IMG/VR virus record: IMGVR_UViG_3300042521_001523
Span: 1-56,742 of that record
Length of the DNA stretch: 56,742 bases
From: a virus
Reading direction: 5' to 3' (one strand)
A program made the translations under genes and the position numbers. Positions 17,094-25,389 of this stretch are shown here, piece by piece; positions within the stretch are counted from its first letter, which is position 1; each line of letters opens with the position of its first letter. A model generated the notes under the pieces. It ran no database searches. It was not told the DNA's origin and was given only the letters and a program-made list of their open reading frames with translations.

Positions 17094-17443
17094 TACGACC
17101 CCCTCAGCTGGGAGATAAGGGACACAAGAGCGGACCGTAGCACGGCCACATCCTGTGAGAGCAACTGGAAGTCCCGCAGCAGAGCGGTGTAGTCATCTAG
17201 GGTGGGCACCTGAACACCTGAGATTGTAAAGCCATTGCCCTTGGCAGACAAGCCTTGGAACTGGGCTACAGCAGGTGGGCGCGTAGTAATGTTGGAGCGC
17301 AGCACAGCCGCACTCGCACCATCGGTTTCGTTGCGGATACCCGCCAGCAGCTCAATGTTCTGCTTGATAGCCTCAAGCGTACGGAACTGCCACTCATCCA
17401 CGCCGCTCTGCGGGATATCGGGGATACCGGTGAAGCGCGACAT
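17093..17443 (-). CDS. Hypothetical virion-region protein (116 aa)
   Basis: This small late protein is coupled at both ends: its start overlaps the stop of the nozzle-like gene (TGATG) and its stop overlaps the next start (TAATG). It has a helical N-terminal half (DEWQFRTLEAIKQNIELLAG), a beta-like middle (GLSAKGNGFTISGVQVP) and a C-terminal helix (LLSQDVAVLRSALVSLISQL) with heptad-like hydrophobics, so it may oligomerise. Position between tail nozzle and internal virion genes suggests a tail or connector accessory. No family is recognised. Confidence 0.65.
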   Translation of the reverse strand: MSRFTGIPDIPQSGVDEWQFRTLEAIKQNIELLAGIRNETDGASAAVLRSNITTRPPAVAQFQGLSAKGNGFTISGVQVPTLDDYTALLRDFQLLSQDVAVLRSALVSLISQLRGS

Positions 17444-19866
17444 CAGACCGTCCTCAGGCTGATCGGAGTGCCACCTAGATAGATCGCCCGCACGCGCACA
17501 AGGCTATCGAGACCAACCTCAAAGGTGTCGGACTTGTAGCCAGTGGGCAGGCGGAACACGCTGCTGTTCGACTGGGTGGTCGTGAAGATCAGCTGCTTGT
17601 TCACGTAGAGCCGAAAGGTGATGGGATCTGGCGCATCCCACAGCTCCTCGGTGACCTCCCAAAGCGTATCCACATCCTCCCAGATGGAGGACCCTGCTAA
17701 GCCGGTGTAGTCCGCTACGACTCGCGCAGCGCCCACATTGGTAAAGTCCTTGGTGATGAAGGTCTTGGACTTCCACGTCATCGTGGTGCTGGGCTGCGTC
17801 AGATCATCCCACTGGTAGATGTCACCAGAGGTCCCGGCAATGGCATATAGGTTGTTGGTTATTGAATCGTACCACGCCGCCGTGAAGGCGAAGTTGTTAT
17901 CCACGAAGGTCGGCTCAGAGCGCCCAACCCCGGGCTCAAAGGTGATTGACGCCGTGGCGTGTGAGGCGATGTAGGTGTCCTTATAGGACACACCTATCAG
18001 CGTATCTGGATTAAGCGCCGCGTTCCAAGTGTCGCTGCTGTGCACCAGACGAGTGAACAGCTGCGCTGCCGTCGAGGGCGCATAGAGCACAAGACCATCG
18101 TGAGTGGCGTAGACCACGCCGAAGCTGGTCTCCACGATGCTGCGCCGGTTCACGCAAGGATAGCGCGCAGAGAGCCGCGACTGCGACATGACCGCCGGGT
18201 TTGAACCCGAGAGGATGTAGGGAAAATCCTCGGTCAGCACGAGTAGCGAGCCGCCGATCTGCGCCAGCCCAACGATGTTGCTATCGAAGGAGCGTGCGTA
18301 ATCCTCAGGCCACGCATGGAAGATGCCGGGCTCAGAGAAGTACACCGTGTTGCCGACGAAGCCAGCCAGAATGCTATTCTGGATCAGCGTGAGACCTTGG
18401 AGCGCGGGCGGCGGTGCATCGTAGTTCGACGTGCGCAGAATATTGGTCAGCGAGCGGAAATCAAAATCGTCGGTAAAAGTGTAGTCACCACCATCGCCCC
18501 AGTAGCGCGCCGTCGTGGTCGGCGGGTTCTCCGACACATCATAGTAGAGGTCACCCGTCGCCGCCACGGAGGTCACGTTGGCCGCCGTCTGCGCGTAGCG
18601 GATGGTGTACTCATCCACCACCTCAGTGACGATGCCGCCTGTGATGTTGAAGGTGGCGTCGCTGCACCCGCTGATCTTGAACCGATCATCCTTGAAGAGC
18701 TGGTGAGGGTAGGTGAAGGTCACCGTCGAGACATTGGTGGCTCGCGCCACGCGGCTGATGCTGTTCGGGAACCATAGCGTGGACACGCGGAAGTACGCAG
18801 CATCGGTCGTGCCCGCAAGCGTGCGGTAGAGCCGGATGCCACGGATGAAGTTACTACCGCTAGGCGGCACGGTCGGAAGGGTCGCCACAGTGACGACCTG
18901 CCCTTCCTTGATGAAGAGCGGGTCAGAGGGTGAGGAGCCAATGGATTCCTCTTCCCAGCCTGTGTACCACGTATAGAGGTAGGTGCGCCCCTGGACCTGT
19001 CCACCAAGATCGATGCGACCATCGGTGTTGGCTGTCGTCGTCACGATGGGACCGGGCGAGAAGTAGCGCAGCGTCGTCGAATTGATGACCGTCACCTCGG
19101 CGGTCGTGTTGAGATCGCCGATATCCCAGCCGACATCGCCCGACGTGGAGCCGGATGCTGTGTCGTTGCAGGTGAAGGTGTCAGTGCCCGTCACCGTGAT
19201 GGTGTAGGTGTTCGAGGTCGCCGTGCCAGAGGTGAAGCGCAACAGCACATCAGCGCCACTACTCAGGCCATGGCTCGTGATGGTGACCGTGATGGTCGTG
19301 CCAGTGCGGCTGTAGGTACCGGTGCGAAAGGCGAAGCCCGAGACCGTGATCAGCGCACCAGACTTCAGATTGTGCGGCGTGCTGGTCACCAGGGTAACGT
19401 TGTTACCCGCTGAGCGAGCAAACGAGGTCGTGGAGACGACCGAGAACGCTGCTGCCGTGGTGGTCGGCTTCACCGTAGGGAGCGGGAGCCCAAGCTCGTA
19501 GTAGTTGGTCGGGTAGGGTGCCGTGCCCTGGGTAGCCAGTGCATAGGTGCTTACCTTCGGCACCCCATCCCCGGTGTAGTAGAACCGCTGCTCACCCAGA
19601 GAGTCCGTCGCAGGCGTTACGATATCGACGGTGTTGCTCCAGGTGAGCCAGACCAGAGCGTCAGTGTCCGGGTTCCGCAGCGCATAGAGCGTGCGGATAG
19701 TCCCAGTCCTCGCAGCGTTGGCAACAATCGTTGGCTGCGGGTACGGAATAAGATCACCAGAGTAGAGCTTGCAGTTGCGAGCAACCTGGGCAGCAGTATC
19801 CGCCAACAGCTCCGAAGCGTTCTTCGGTGCTGTCCCCAGGAACTTGGTGATCTTAATCGCGGTCAC
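17443..19866 (-). CDS. Tail nozzle-like protein (T7 gp12 / tail tubular protein B analogue)
   Basis: The 807-residue protein begins with GTG and the segment MTAIKITKFLGTAPKNASEL, followed by DTAAQVARNCKLYSGDL. The opening 'many genes -> K..KF.G..P......LL...AAQ.A.N..L..G.L' is the pattern I associate with podophage nozzle or tail-tube B proteins, which read as beta-propeller-like repeats over several hundred residues. The remainder is Thr/Ser/Gly-rich beta sequence, with IPLCSF-free, enzyme-free composition. Length is close to T7 gp12 (about 790 residues). It probably forms the distal tail tube below the connector. Assignment is by N-terminal pattern, size and position. Confidence 0.6.
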   Translation of the reverse strand: MTAIKITKFLGTAPKNASELLADTAAQVARNCKLYSGDLIPYPQPTIVANAARTGTIRTLYALRNPDTDALVWLTWSNTVDIVTPATDSLGEQRFYYTGDGVPKVSTYALATQGTAPYPTNYYELGLPLPTVKPTTTAAAFSVVSTTSFARSAGNNVTLVTSTPHNLKSGALITVSGFAFRTGTYSRTGTTITVTITSHGLSSGADVLLRFTSGTATSNTYTITVTGTDTFTCNDTASGSTSGDVGWDIGDLNTTAEVTVINSTTLRYFSPGPIVTTTANTDGRIDLGGQVQGRTYLYTWYTGWEEESIGSSPSDPLFIKEGQVVTVATLPTVPPSGSNFIRGIRLYRTLAGTTDAAYFRVSTLWFPNSISRVARATNVSTVTFTYPHQLFKDDRFKISGCSDATFNITGGIVTEVVDEYTIRYAQTAANVTSVAATGDLYYDVSENPPTTTARYWGDGGDYTFTDDFDFRSLTNILRTSNYDAPPPALQGLTLIQNSILAGFVGNTVYFSEPGIFHAWPEDYARSFDSNIVGLAQIGGSLLVLTEDFPYILSGSNPAVMSQSRLSARYPCVNRRSIVETSFGVVYATHDGLVLYAPSTAAQLFTRLVHSSDTWNAALNPDTLIGVSYKDTYIASHATASITFEPGVGRSEPTFVDNNFAFTAAWYDSITNNLYAIAGTSGDIYQWDDLTQPSTTMTWKSKTFITKDFTNVGAARVVADYTGLAGSSIWEDVDTLWEVTEELWDAPDPITFRLYVNKQLIFTTTQSNSSVFRLPTGYKSDTFEVGLDSLVRVRAIYLGGTPISLRTV

Positions 19867-19869
19867 TGA

Positions 19870-20019
19870 TTACTTCTTCTTACCGGCCATCGCGCAGGCA
19901 CCAGCAGCGCGGCACTTGGCGGGGGACGGGCAGTTCGCACACGGCTTGAAGCCCTTGACCATCCCACCCTTCTGGTAGGACGCCATCGCTGCCTTGGTCT
20001 TCGGCTTACCACGCATCAT
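19870..20019 (-). CDS. Small Cys-rich basic protein
   Basis: I start it at the ATGATG at 20019 because AGGAGAG sits just upstream; a longer ORF to 20073 lacks a ribosome-binding site. The 49-residue product is basic and ends GKKK. It has Cys in the series PCANCPSPAKCRAAGAC, a plausible small zinc-binding knuckle. Similar short Lys-rich, KGGMVKG-containing proteins occur between structural genes of other phages. Function is unknown. Confidence 0.65.
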   Translation of the reverse strand: MMRGKPKTKAAMASYQKGGMVKGFKPCANCPSPAKCRAAGACAMAGKKK

Positions 20020-20125
20020 CGGCTCTCTCCTAAATGACCGGCGTTGTGAAGGTGCCGGGGCAAATACTTTCATACCGCGAGGTCTAGTGAAAGGTCACTT
20101 ACAAACCGCACGGCTAAAAGCCGGA

Positions 20126-20641
20126 TCAGTGCTTGGCCATACGCACAGCGACCTCACCCACATCGACTACACGCCGGGTCCAGCCCTTGCCAAAGGTAGC
20201 GAAGGTCGGGAGGGCCTCAAGGAAGTGCTGCCGGGTACGCTGGTAGGTCTCAATCAGGGTGGCAGGGTCCTGCGCCTGCACGGCGGCCAGCGTCTTGGGG
20301 CCAATCGCGCCATCGGGCACTGCACCCACTGCCGACTGGAGCAACCGCACCGCCCGGCCAGGACCGCTGTTCACCGCCATGTCGAACACAACGTAGTCCA
20401 CGCCAGCGGGGAGGTCATCGCCACGTACAGCATCCCAATAGAGGGTCTTGTAGATCGCCTTGAGATGCTCGTCGGGGATAGCCCGAAGCTCTTCCTTCGA
20501 CGCCGGGCGACTTAGCCACGTCGAGTAGGTCTTGAGGGTGACGCCCTTCATGGTCGCGCCGCCAGGATCAGCAGGATGGTCAGCCCAACCACCTTCATGC
20601 TTCAGCACGTGGGGGAGGCTGGTGTCGAAGTTGCCCTTCAT
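20126..20641 (-). CDS. Endolysin, GH108-type N-acetylmuramidase
   Basis: The 171-residue lysis enzyme carries the GH108 signature KHEGGWADHPADPGGATMKG at residues 14-33; Glu16 is the expected catalytic acid. A C-terminal peptidoglycan-binding-3-like part (AVPDGAIGPKTLAAVQA, about residues 107-123) follows. It should cut the glycan strands of Gram-negative peptidoglycan. It has no signal peptide, so it depends on the holin encoded just upstream. The holin stop overlaps this start (ATGA), a normal lysis cassette arrangement. Confidence 0.92.
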   Translation of the reverse strand: MKGNFDTSLPHVLKHEGGWADHPADPGGATMKGVTLKTYSTWLSRPASKEELRAIPDEHLKAIYKTLYWDAVRGDDLPAGVDYVVFDMAVNSGPGRAVRLLQSAVGAVPDGAIGPKTLAAVQAQDPATLIETYQRTRQHFLEALPTFATFGKGWTRRVVDVGEVAVRMAKH

Positions 20642-21159
20642 CTGTCGCTCTTCAATACCTGATTGAGCTGCTGGGTCTTTTCGCGGGACCCAGCCGAGGA
20701 GCCGAAGTAGTAGCTGATGATAGCACCCCAGGCGGTCCCGAGGGTACCCAACATAACGAGCATAGCCTCACCGCCATTCGCGGGGAGCCCGTTGGCGATC
20801 ATCCATGAGAGGACACCGAAGAAACCGAACGTGACCGCCGCTGCCAGGGCACGCGGGGTCCAGTCGCCAGTCTTAATCTCGCGCTCGCGGGCGCTATTCC
20901 GATCCGCACTGGTGATGCGCTCAAGGTCGATATCAAGCTCGCGCATCCGCACAGCGAAGTCCTGTTCGGCCTGCTTCAATGCCAGCAGCTGCTCTGGCGT
21001 GGCGGTCTTCGCGGCCTCGATCAGCTCGTCCTCAGTACCGTCCGGTTTACCCAGCAGGGCCTCGGAGATCGCACGGGTCGCCATGCCCGCAAGCGGGCCG
21101 CCAACGGCGGTAGCGATGGACGGTGCGACCGTCCTAACGAGGTTGAGGAGCGGTTCCAT
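20638..21159 (-). CDS. Holin, three-helix type
   Basis: ATG 21159 is preferred because GGAG lies 8 bases upstream; the longer frame (to 21192) has no such site. The 173-residue protein has an N-terminal amphipathic or hydrophobic helix (residues about 8-33), a central acidic-basic helical stretch, and two strong membrane segments (about 103-123 and 131-152), with DWTPRALAAAVTFGFF typical of the 3TM holin family. It should permeabilise the inner membrane to release the endolysin. It overlaps the upstream spanin-like gene by 26 bases. Confidence 0.85.
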   Translation of the reverse strand: MEPLLNLVRTVAPSIATAVGGPLAGMATRAISEALLGKPDGTEDELIEAAKTATPEQLLALKQAEQDFAVRMRELDIDLERITSADRNSAREREIKTGDWTPRALAAAVTFGFFGVLSWMIANGLPANGGEAMLVMLGTLGTAWGAIISYYFGSSAGSREKTQQLNQVLKSDR

Positions 21160-21625
21160 TCCGGGACTCCAAGAGGGCCACACGACGCTCAAGTTCGGTA
21201 ATCATGCGCGTCAGGTCAGCGCGAATGGATGCACGAGCAGCAGCCGCGTCAGCGGTTATCTCAAGTCGGCCACGCTCTATACCCGCCATGCTGCGCTCAC
21301 GGTCCAGCGTCATGTTGCCACGGGCAATGGAAGCGTCGCGCTCCACCTGCTCGATCCGGTTCGACAGTTGCTCGCGGATCTGGGCCATGTCGATGGTCGT
21401 GCCCTGCGGCGGGATCGCCCGGTTGTCCTGCGTCACAACCACGGCAATGCGGGACTTGAGGATGGTGATCTCGTTGTTCGCCGACGACAGGGAGGTCATC
21501 AGGTACACAACGCAGCTGAACAGGATCGGGATAGCGGCGAAAACGACCTTCTCGATCAGCGCGCCCTTCGAGGCGTTAGCTGCCATCTGCTCCGACATTT
21601 GTGCCTGCTTTGCGGCATCCGACAT
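21134..21625 (-). CDS. Spanin-like or lysis-accessory membrane protein
   Basis: The 163-residue protein has one membrane segment (residues about 24-46, VVFAAIPILFSCVVYLMTSL) and a long periplasmic helical region rich in Glu, Arg and Ala (residues about 85-155), compatible with a coiled coil. One N-terminal span plus coiled coil, in a lysis cassette next to holin and endolysin, fits an inner-membrane spanin. I did not find a separate outer-membrane lipoprotein spanin partner, so another lysis-control role remains possible. Confidence 0.6.
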   Translation of the reverse strand: MSDAAKQAQMSEQMAANASKGALIEKVVFAAIPILFSCVVYLMTSLSSANNEITILKSRIAVVVTQDNRAIPPQGTTIDMAQIREQLSNRIEQVERDASIARGNMTLDRERSMAGIERGRLEITADAAAARASIRADLTRMITELERRVALLESRNGTAPQPR

Positions 21626-21637
21626 GGCGCTGATCCC

Positions 21638-21805
21638 CTAGTGCAGCTTGAAGGCTATACCGGCCAAGCCGGTAATGATGGCACCTGCCGCGACCATCAG
21701 GATGGTCTCAAGCCGCTTTAGTCGCGCATTGATGGCCTCATAGCGCAACTGACACACGGCCTCGTGGGATTGCAGGCGGGCCTCAGTTTCGCTGATCTGG
21801 ACCAT
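21638..21805 (-). CDS. Small single-span membrane protein
   Basis: This 55-residue ORF starts MVQISETEARLQSHEAV and ends GLAGIAFKLH before TAG. Residues 1-33 are a charged helix; residues about 35-52 (ILMVAAGAIITGLAGIAF) form one membrane span. Its ATG overlaps the stop of the preceding small gene (TGATG). A charged helix followed by a short span is the layout of small phage proteins found beside holins, so it may be a lysis accessory. It is too short for confident family assignment. Confidence 0.7.
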   Translation of the reverse strand: MVQISETEARLQSHEAVCQLRYEAINARLKRLETILMVAAGAIITGLAGIAFKLH

Positions 21806-21981
21806 CAACCAGCTTCAGCATCAGCAATCGTGAGTTCACCCGCCGCCACCAGCGCCATGATGTTCTGGTAGTCGGTGTTGGCTGGGTCGAGCGGAACATA
21901 GCTCGTCACGCCGTTAATGTCGCACCGGATGCTAGCCGGGTTGCCGATGGGATCATTGTAGTATTGGGCGTTGGTGTACAT
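21805..21981 (-). CDS. XkdW-like small protein paired with the upstream fibre gene (copy 1)
   Basis: The 58-residue product starts MYTNAQYYNDPIGN and contains DPANTDYQNIMALVAAGELT. It is a clear paralogue of the protein at 24022-24201 (shared MY-NA start, D-NGVT, and DPANTDYQ-IMALVA-G-L-IA). The NTDYQ..MALVAEG end resembles the C-terminal motif of XkdW-like or tail-fibre-assembly proteins. It starts four bases after the fibre gene stop, as its paralogue does. A chaperone or fibre-tip role is inferred. Confidence 0.75.
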   Translation of the reverse strand: MYTNAQYYNDPIGNPASIRCDINGVTSYVPLDPANTDYQNIMALVAAGELTIADAEAG

Positions 21982-21984
21982 GGC

Positions 21985-23037
21985 TCAGAGTTCCGCGCTA
22001 AAGCTTGCGTAAGGTTGGTTGGCGGTACTGTTGCTTAGTGCCCGCATCAATTTACCGCGACCATCACCATCGGTCAGGCAGAAAAAGTAAAATCTTTGGG
22101 AGTCGAGAATAACGGCGGTAAGTGTCGTCGATGTCCAGACTCCTGCGTAGGAATAATACTCCACTGTTGTGTTTGATATTGACGCCGTTGGCGTTGCGCG
22201 CATTTGTTCAAAGAACATTTGAATGCCGCTGACTGCACCGGTTCCACCAAAGTACGATATAAACGCATCAAAGGTGGAGCCACAAAACGCAGAGAACCTT
22301 TGAAAATACCTCTGGCATAGCGCCAGTTCCTGCCCGTACTGCCTGCGTTCAAACGGCGTTGCGACGGTGCCGGGCTCAAACTGCACGTTTCCGACGTCCC
22401 AAGTGCCGCTCGTCTGCGCGCCCACGGTGAACAGGATCTCAACGCCGGTCGTCGCCGCCGCAGGCACCGCAATGTTGACGGAGTAGCGCGTCAGCGTGCT
22501 GGTGACCGTAAAGGTGCCGGTGGCAATCTGCGTCTTGGTCGGCGTACCAATGGTGCCGAAGGTGTCGTCGGTCGTAGCGTAGCTTGCCGTCCACGTCACC
22601 GTCGTCAGGAGCGAATTGGCAAGATCGACGGACAGCGTGCAGGTCTGGCCAGCAAGATCATAGCTGTTAAGCGCCTCAATGCGCTGGCCAATACCGACCG
22701 CCGTAACAGATGCGGCGCCCGTGATGCGAAGCAGGTTGCGGTTCGCCCCGGCGCCCGACACCTGTGCTGCCGTGACGTTTGCGCCTGTGCTGTAGACGAA
22801 GAAGCGGTCCACGCAGGGGTAGCCTGTGCTGGCCGTAGGCACGCCCGTACCAGCCGTCACGGTGGCCGACGTTGCCCGCTGAGCAATGTACATATTGCCG
22901 TTGATCAGCCGGTTTCGCAGGAAGCTGCTCGCCATCGCCGCAGTGCCCGCGAACGTCGCGTTGCCCGAGGCGTCGAGGACGATGTTGTTGCTCGCAGAGG
23001 CGGCGGACTTGAGGTTCGTGGCTTGAATTGTGGACAT
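21985..23037 (-). CDS. Tail fibre/receptor-binding protein with carbohydrate-binding-like fold (copy 1)
   Basis: The 350-residue protein has SSFLRNRLINGNMYIAQR at about residue 37, a jelly-roll-like Thr/Ala/Val-rich centre, and VQFEPGTVATPFERRQYGQE followed by LCQRYFQ near residue 240. The NGNM.i.QR ... e.G..atpFerr....El..cqryf series is a hallmark of phage fibre proteins with a carbohydrate-binding-like module. It is a paralogue of the 24204-25388 protein but diverges in the last 100 residues, the likely receptor-contact part. Its ATG overlaps the previous stop (TGATG). Confidence 0.8.
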   Translation of the reverse strand: MSTIQATNLKSAASASNNIVLDASGNATFAGTAAMASSFLRNRLINGNMYIAQRATSATVTAGTGVPTASTGYPCVDRFFVYSTGANVTAAQVSGAGANRNLLRITGAASVTAVGIGQRIEALNSYDLAGQTCTLSVDLANSLLTTVTWTASYATTDDTFGTIGTPTKTQIATGTFTVTSTLTRYSVNIAVPAAATTGVEILFTVGAQTSGTWDVGNVQFEPGTVATPFERRQYGQELALCQRYFQRFSAFCGSTFDAFISYFGGTGAVSGIQMFFEQMRATPTASISNTTVEYYSYAGVWTSTTLTAVILDSQRFYFFCLTDGDGRGKLMRALSNSTANQPYASFSAEL

Positions 23038-23276
23038 CAGCCGGGCATCCCCAGAGCGGTCTTGATCTCGTCGGGCGTCGCCGCCGCGTCGATATCGGTT
23101 TGCATGGCAGCGTACTTGGCCCGGATGGCAGCGCGAGCCGCTTCGGCTTCAGCCTCAACCGTGCCGGGCAGGCGCTTGGCGATTACCTCGTCATGTGGAG
23201 CGAACTCAGCAGCGCGCATCTGGCGGCGCATGTCGTGCGCGATGGCCTTGGCCTTGTTCACGTTGATCGTGATCAT
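23037..23276 (-). CDS. Small tail-assembly-region protein (79 aa)
   Basis: I use ATG 23276 (MITINVNKAKAIAHD) because GGGAG lies 8 bases upstream. The protein is a single helical unit with VNKAKAIAHDMRRQMRAAEF and PDEIKTALG at the end. This kind of protein regularly sits beside phage tail-fibre genes and resembles C-terminal parts of fibre-assembly proteins. Its stop overlaps the start of the fibre gene (TGATG), so the two are probably made together. Function is inferred from context only. Confidence 0.75.
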   Translation of the reverse strand: MITINVNKAKAIAHDMRRQMRAAEFAPHDEVIAKRLPGTVEAEAEAARAAIRAKYAAMQTDIDAAATPDEIKTALGMPG

Positions 23277-23467
23277 TCTGCGTACTCCCAAGCAGCGCGG
23301 AACGTCCGGTCGGTCGGGATGTCCGCGACGCTGACGATCTTCCAGGGCTTGCCAGACGGCACGTCCTTGGCGGCAATCTGCTCAATGGTTAGGCCGCACT
23401 CAGGAGCCGGGATGATGACGGCCACGCCGCCTTCGTCGGTCTTATAGATGATGCGCTGATCGGTCAT
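23273..23467 (-). CDS. Small conserved tail-region protein (64 aa)
   Basis: The product begins MTDQRIIYKTDEGGVAVIIP and contains LTIEQIAAKDVPSGKPWKIV and FRAAWEYAE at the end. I recognise this as a small protein that commonly accompanies the preceding helical gene (23037-23276) near phage tail fibres; the pair is often annotated hypothetical. The beta-rich N-terminus and short C-terminal helix give no enzymatic motif. The 4-base overlap with the next gene indicates translational coupling. Confidence 0.75.
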   Translation of the reverse strand: MTDQRIIYKTDEGGVAVIIPAPECGLTIEQIAAKDVPSGKPWKIVSVADIPTDRTFRAAWEYAE

Positions 23468-23482
23468 GGTTTTTAGCTCCTA

Positions 23483-24022
23483 TCAGCGGAAGACAGCGAC
23501 ACTGATGTAATCACTATCGCGCAAGATGCCATCCTCGTAGTGCCGAAGCTCTACACTTCCAGTAGCAGCGGAAATAGGGAACGTATCAGAGCCGTTGTTA
23601 GTCACACTCGGCGTCATATCTAAAAAAGTTGCATAGTTTGCGTCGACAATAGCATTTGTGTAGTTCACCCTGTAGGCTCCGACACCCAAATCAGTAATGC
23701 TGCTGACGTTCCCGCTCGCCTTAATTGTAACAGTTCCTCCGGTTCTACCGTCGAAACTCACCCAAGCCCGACAACCATATGCCACGGCTGCCGAACCATA
23801 GCCGGAGTTGAACGACAAGTTGCCGCTGATGGACTGGGTCCCGGTGATGGTCACGCCTGTCGAAGTGCCCAGCAGCACCTGAGTGCCGTTGGCAGCCAGC
23901 GCCACTTGGTCGGCCGCAGGGAAGAACATCCCGGTGTTGGTGTCAGTGCCCTGCACGGCAGGCGTTCCGGCAGAGCCGTCCGTGCCAGAGATGCCGGTGG
24001 AGCCGTTGATGATCACGGGCAT
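23483..24022 (-). CDS. Tail fibre-like protein (179 aa)
   Basis: The protein has a glycine/threonine-rich N-terminal repeat region (GSTGISGTDGSAGTPAVQGT), then a compact C-terminal domain beginning AYGCRAWVSFDGRTGGTVTI with ASGNVSSITDLGVGAYRVNY. This C-terminal type is widespread at the end of phage fibres and probably forms a trimeric tip. It lies between two small genes and two fibre paralogues, so it may be an alternative or accessory receptor-binding module. The start overlaps the stop of the upstream small gene. Confidence 0.75.
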   Translation of the reverse strand: MPVIINGSTGISGTDGSAGTPAVQGTDTNTGMFFPAADQVALAANGTQVLLGTSTGVTITGTQSISGNLSFNSGYGSAAVAYGCRAWVSFDGRTGGTVTIKASGNVSSITDLGVGAYRVNYTNAIVDANYATFLDMTPSVTNNGSDTFPISAATGSVELRHYEDGILRDSDYISVAVFR

Positions 24023-24201
24023 CAGGGGGTCTCCGAAGGGGCGATGACAAGCTTACCTTCTGCCACCAGCGCCATGATGCGCTGATAATCGGTGTTGGCT
24101 GGGTCGGTTGGGATGGAGTGCGTCACCCCGTTGATGTCAACCAGAAAATCCAAAAGCCGGTTTGTGGCCGGGTCCAGGATGCGCCTTGCGTTGCTGTACA
24201 T
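24022..24201 (-). CDS. XkdW-like small protein paired with the upstream fibre gene (copy 2)
   Basis: The start is placed at ATG 24201 (MYSNARRILDPATN), two bases after the fibre stop; a longer frame would run into the fibre gene. The 59-residue product shares IPTDPANTDYQRIMALVAEG with copy 1 at 21805-21981. Both copies follow directly behind paralogous fibre genes, indicating duplication of a two-gene fibre module. The role is probably fibre assembly or tip decoration, from resemblance to XkdW-like proteins. Confidence 0.75.
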   Translation of the reverse strand: MYSNARRILDPATNRLLDFLVDINGVTHSIPTDPANTDYQRIMALVAEGKLVIAPSETP

Positions 24202-24203
24202 GA

Positions 24204-25388
24204 TCAAAGCTCCGAAGATGCGGCAGAGCGATAGCCAATAACCTGACATGTTCCAGCGGCGGCAGCTACCAAACTTGCAAATCCAGAATTAACGGATGAG
24301 TACGTTGAGTTAAACGCGTTTGCAGAATTGTTAACAACAATTTGCGTGCTGTTTGGGTCAGCGCCTAGAGCACTAAACGACGGCACAGCCCTCATCTGAA
24401 CTTGAAATGGGGTTTGTATTTGCAAAACATTGCCGCCGCCAGCGGCGCTAAAGCTCATGCTAAACGGAACATGCTGAAAGTACCTCTGGCACAGATCTAG
24501 TTCCTGCCCGAACTGCCGACGCTCAAAAGGTGTGGCTACAGAGCCAACCTCAAGCTGAGCGCCGGTCAGGAGCCAAGTCGCATTGAGTGTGCCGATGACC
24601 GAAACAGCGCCGGTCGCGGATACGAAGTTGCTAGAAGCCCATGCGCCTGCCGTGCCGCTATAAGTAGAGCCGACGCCCAAGCCAAACTGAACGCGAATGC
24701 CGATTCCTGTGTCCGTTAGCCAAGTGCCCGACGTGTCTCCGGGAATGGTAACGGTTTTGTATTCCCAAGTGTTGGCGGCACTGATGCTGTAGGTATATGG
24801 GTAGCTACGATTACCCGCTGAGTTTTTTAGGACGCCGCCGAAAGTACCCGTTAGGGACGAGCGCACCCAAAACGAGAGCGTGACAGTCTGAGCCGATGCG
24901 GTTCCCCAGCCCAAATCTGAGATGTTGGAGCCTTCAATAACCTGCTCCATAATGCAATACTGTAATGCGCTCAAAGAAGCGTCTGCGGTGGTGGTTGTGA
25001 ACTGAAGGGAGTTAACGAAGCCGGTGGGCGCCGTAGTGACCCGTTGTGCGGTCATCGCACCGTCGGTGTCTTCATATCCCCTAAAGCGATCAATAGTGTA
25101 CAGACCGCCGGCATCAAGAGTGACGCTCGCCCCAGCATTCCGCTGGTCGATCCGCATGTCGCCATTGATGATGCGGTTCCGCAGGAAGCTGCTTGACGGC
25201 ACAAGCCCCGCATTGAAGGTCGCGTTACCCGAGAAGGTCGTCGTGCCAGAGTAGGTGACGTTGCCGCTGCCATCGGCAGCCACCACCGTACCCGAAGTGG
25301 CGGGGAGGTTCAGCGTGAAGGTGCTGGCCGTGCTGGGCACGTCGAGGGTGACAGAGCCGCCACCGGAGCTGTTCAGGCGTACAGGCAT
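24204..25388 (-). CDS. Tail fibre/receptor-binding protein with carbohydrate-binding-like fold (copy 2)
   Basis: The 394-residue protein opens with VTLDVPSTASTFTLNLPATS, then SSSFLRNRIINGDMRIDQRN (about residue 67), a jelly-roll-like middle with FWVRSSLTGTFGG, and LEVGSVATPFERRQFGQELD followed by LCQRYFQ. It matches copy 1 (21985-23037) at all landmark motifs, including the FERRQ.GQEL.LCQRYFQ segment, and differs at the C-terminus. It probably binds a host surface glycan. The downstream small gene is duplicated with it. Confidence 0.8.
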   Translation of the reverse strand: MPVRLNSSGGGSVTLDVPSTASTFTLNLPATSGTVVAADGSGNVTYSGTTTFSGNATFNAGLVPSSSFLRNRIINGDMRIDQRNAGASVTLDAGGLYTIDRFRGYEDTDGAMTAQRVTTAPTGFVNSLQFTTTTADASLSALQYCIMEQVIEGSNISDLGWGTASAQTVTLSFWVRSSLTGTFGGVLKNSAGNRSYPYTYSISAANTWEYKTVTIPGDTSGTWLTDTGIGIRVQFGLGVGSTYSGTAGAWASSNFVSATGAVSVIGTLNATWLLTGAQLEVGSVATPFERRQFGQELDLCQRYFQHVPFSMSFSAAGGGNVLQIQTPFQVQMRAVPSFSALGADPNSTQIVVNNSANAFNSTYSSVNSGFASLVAAAAGTCQVIGYRSAASSEL

Positions 25389-25389
25389 C

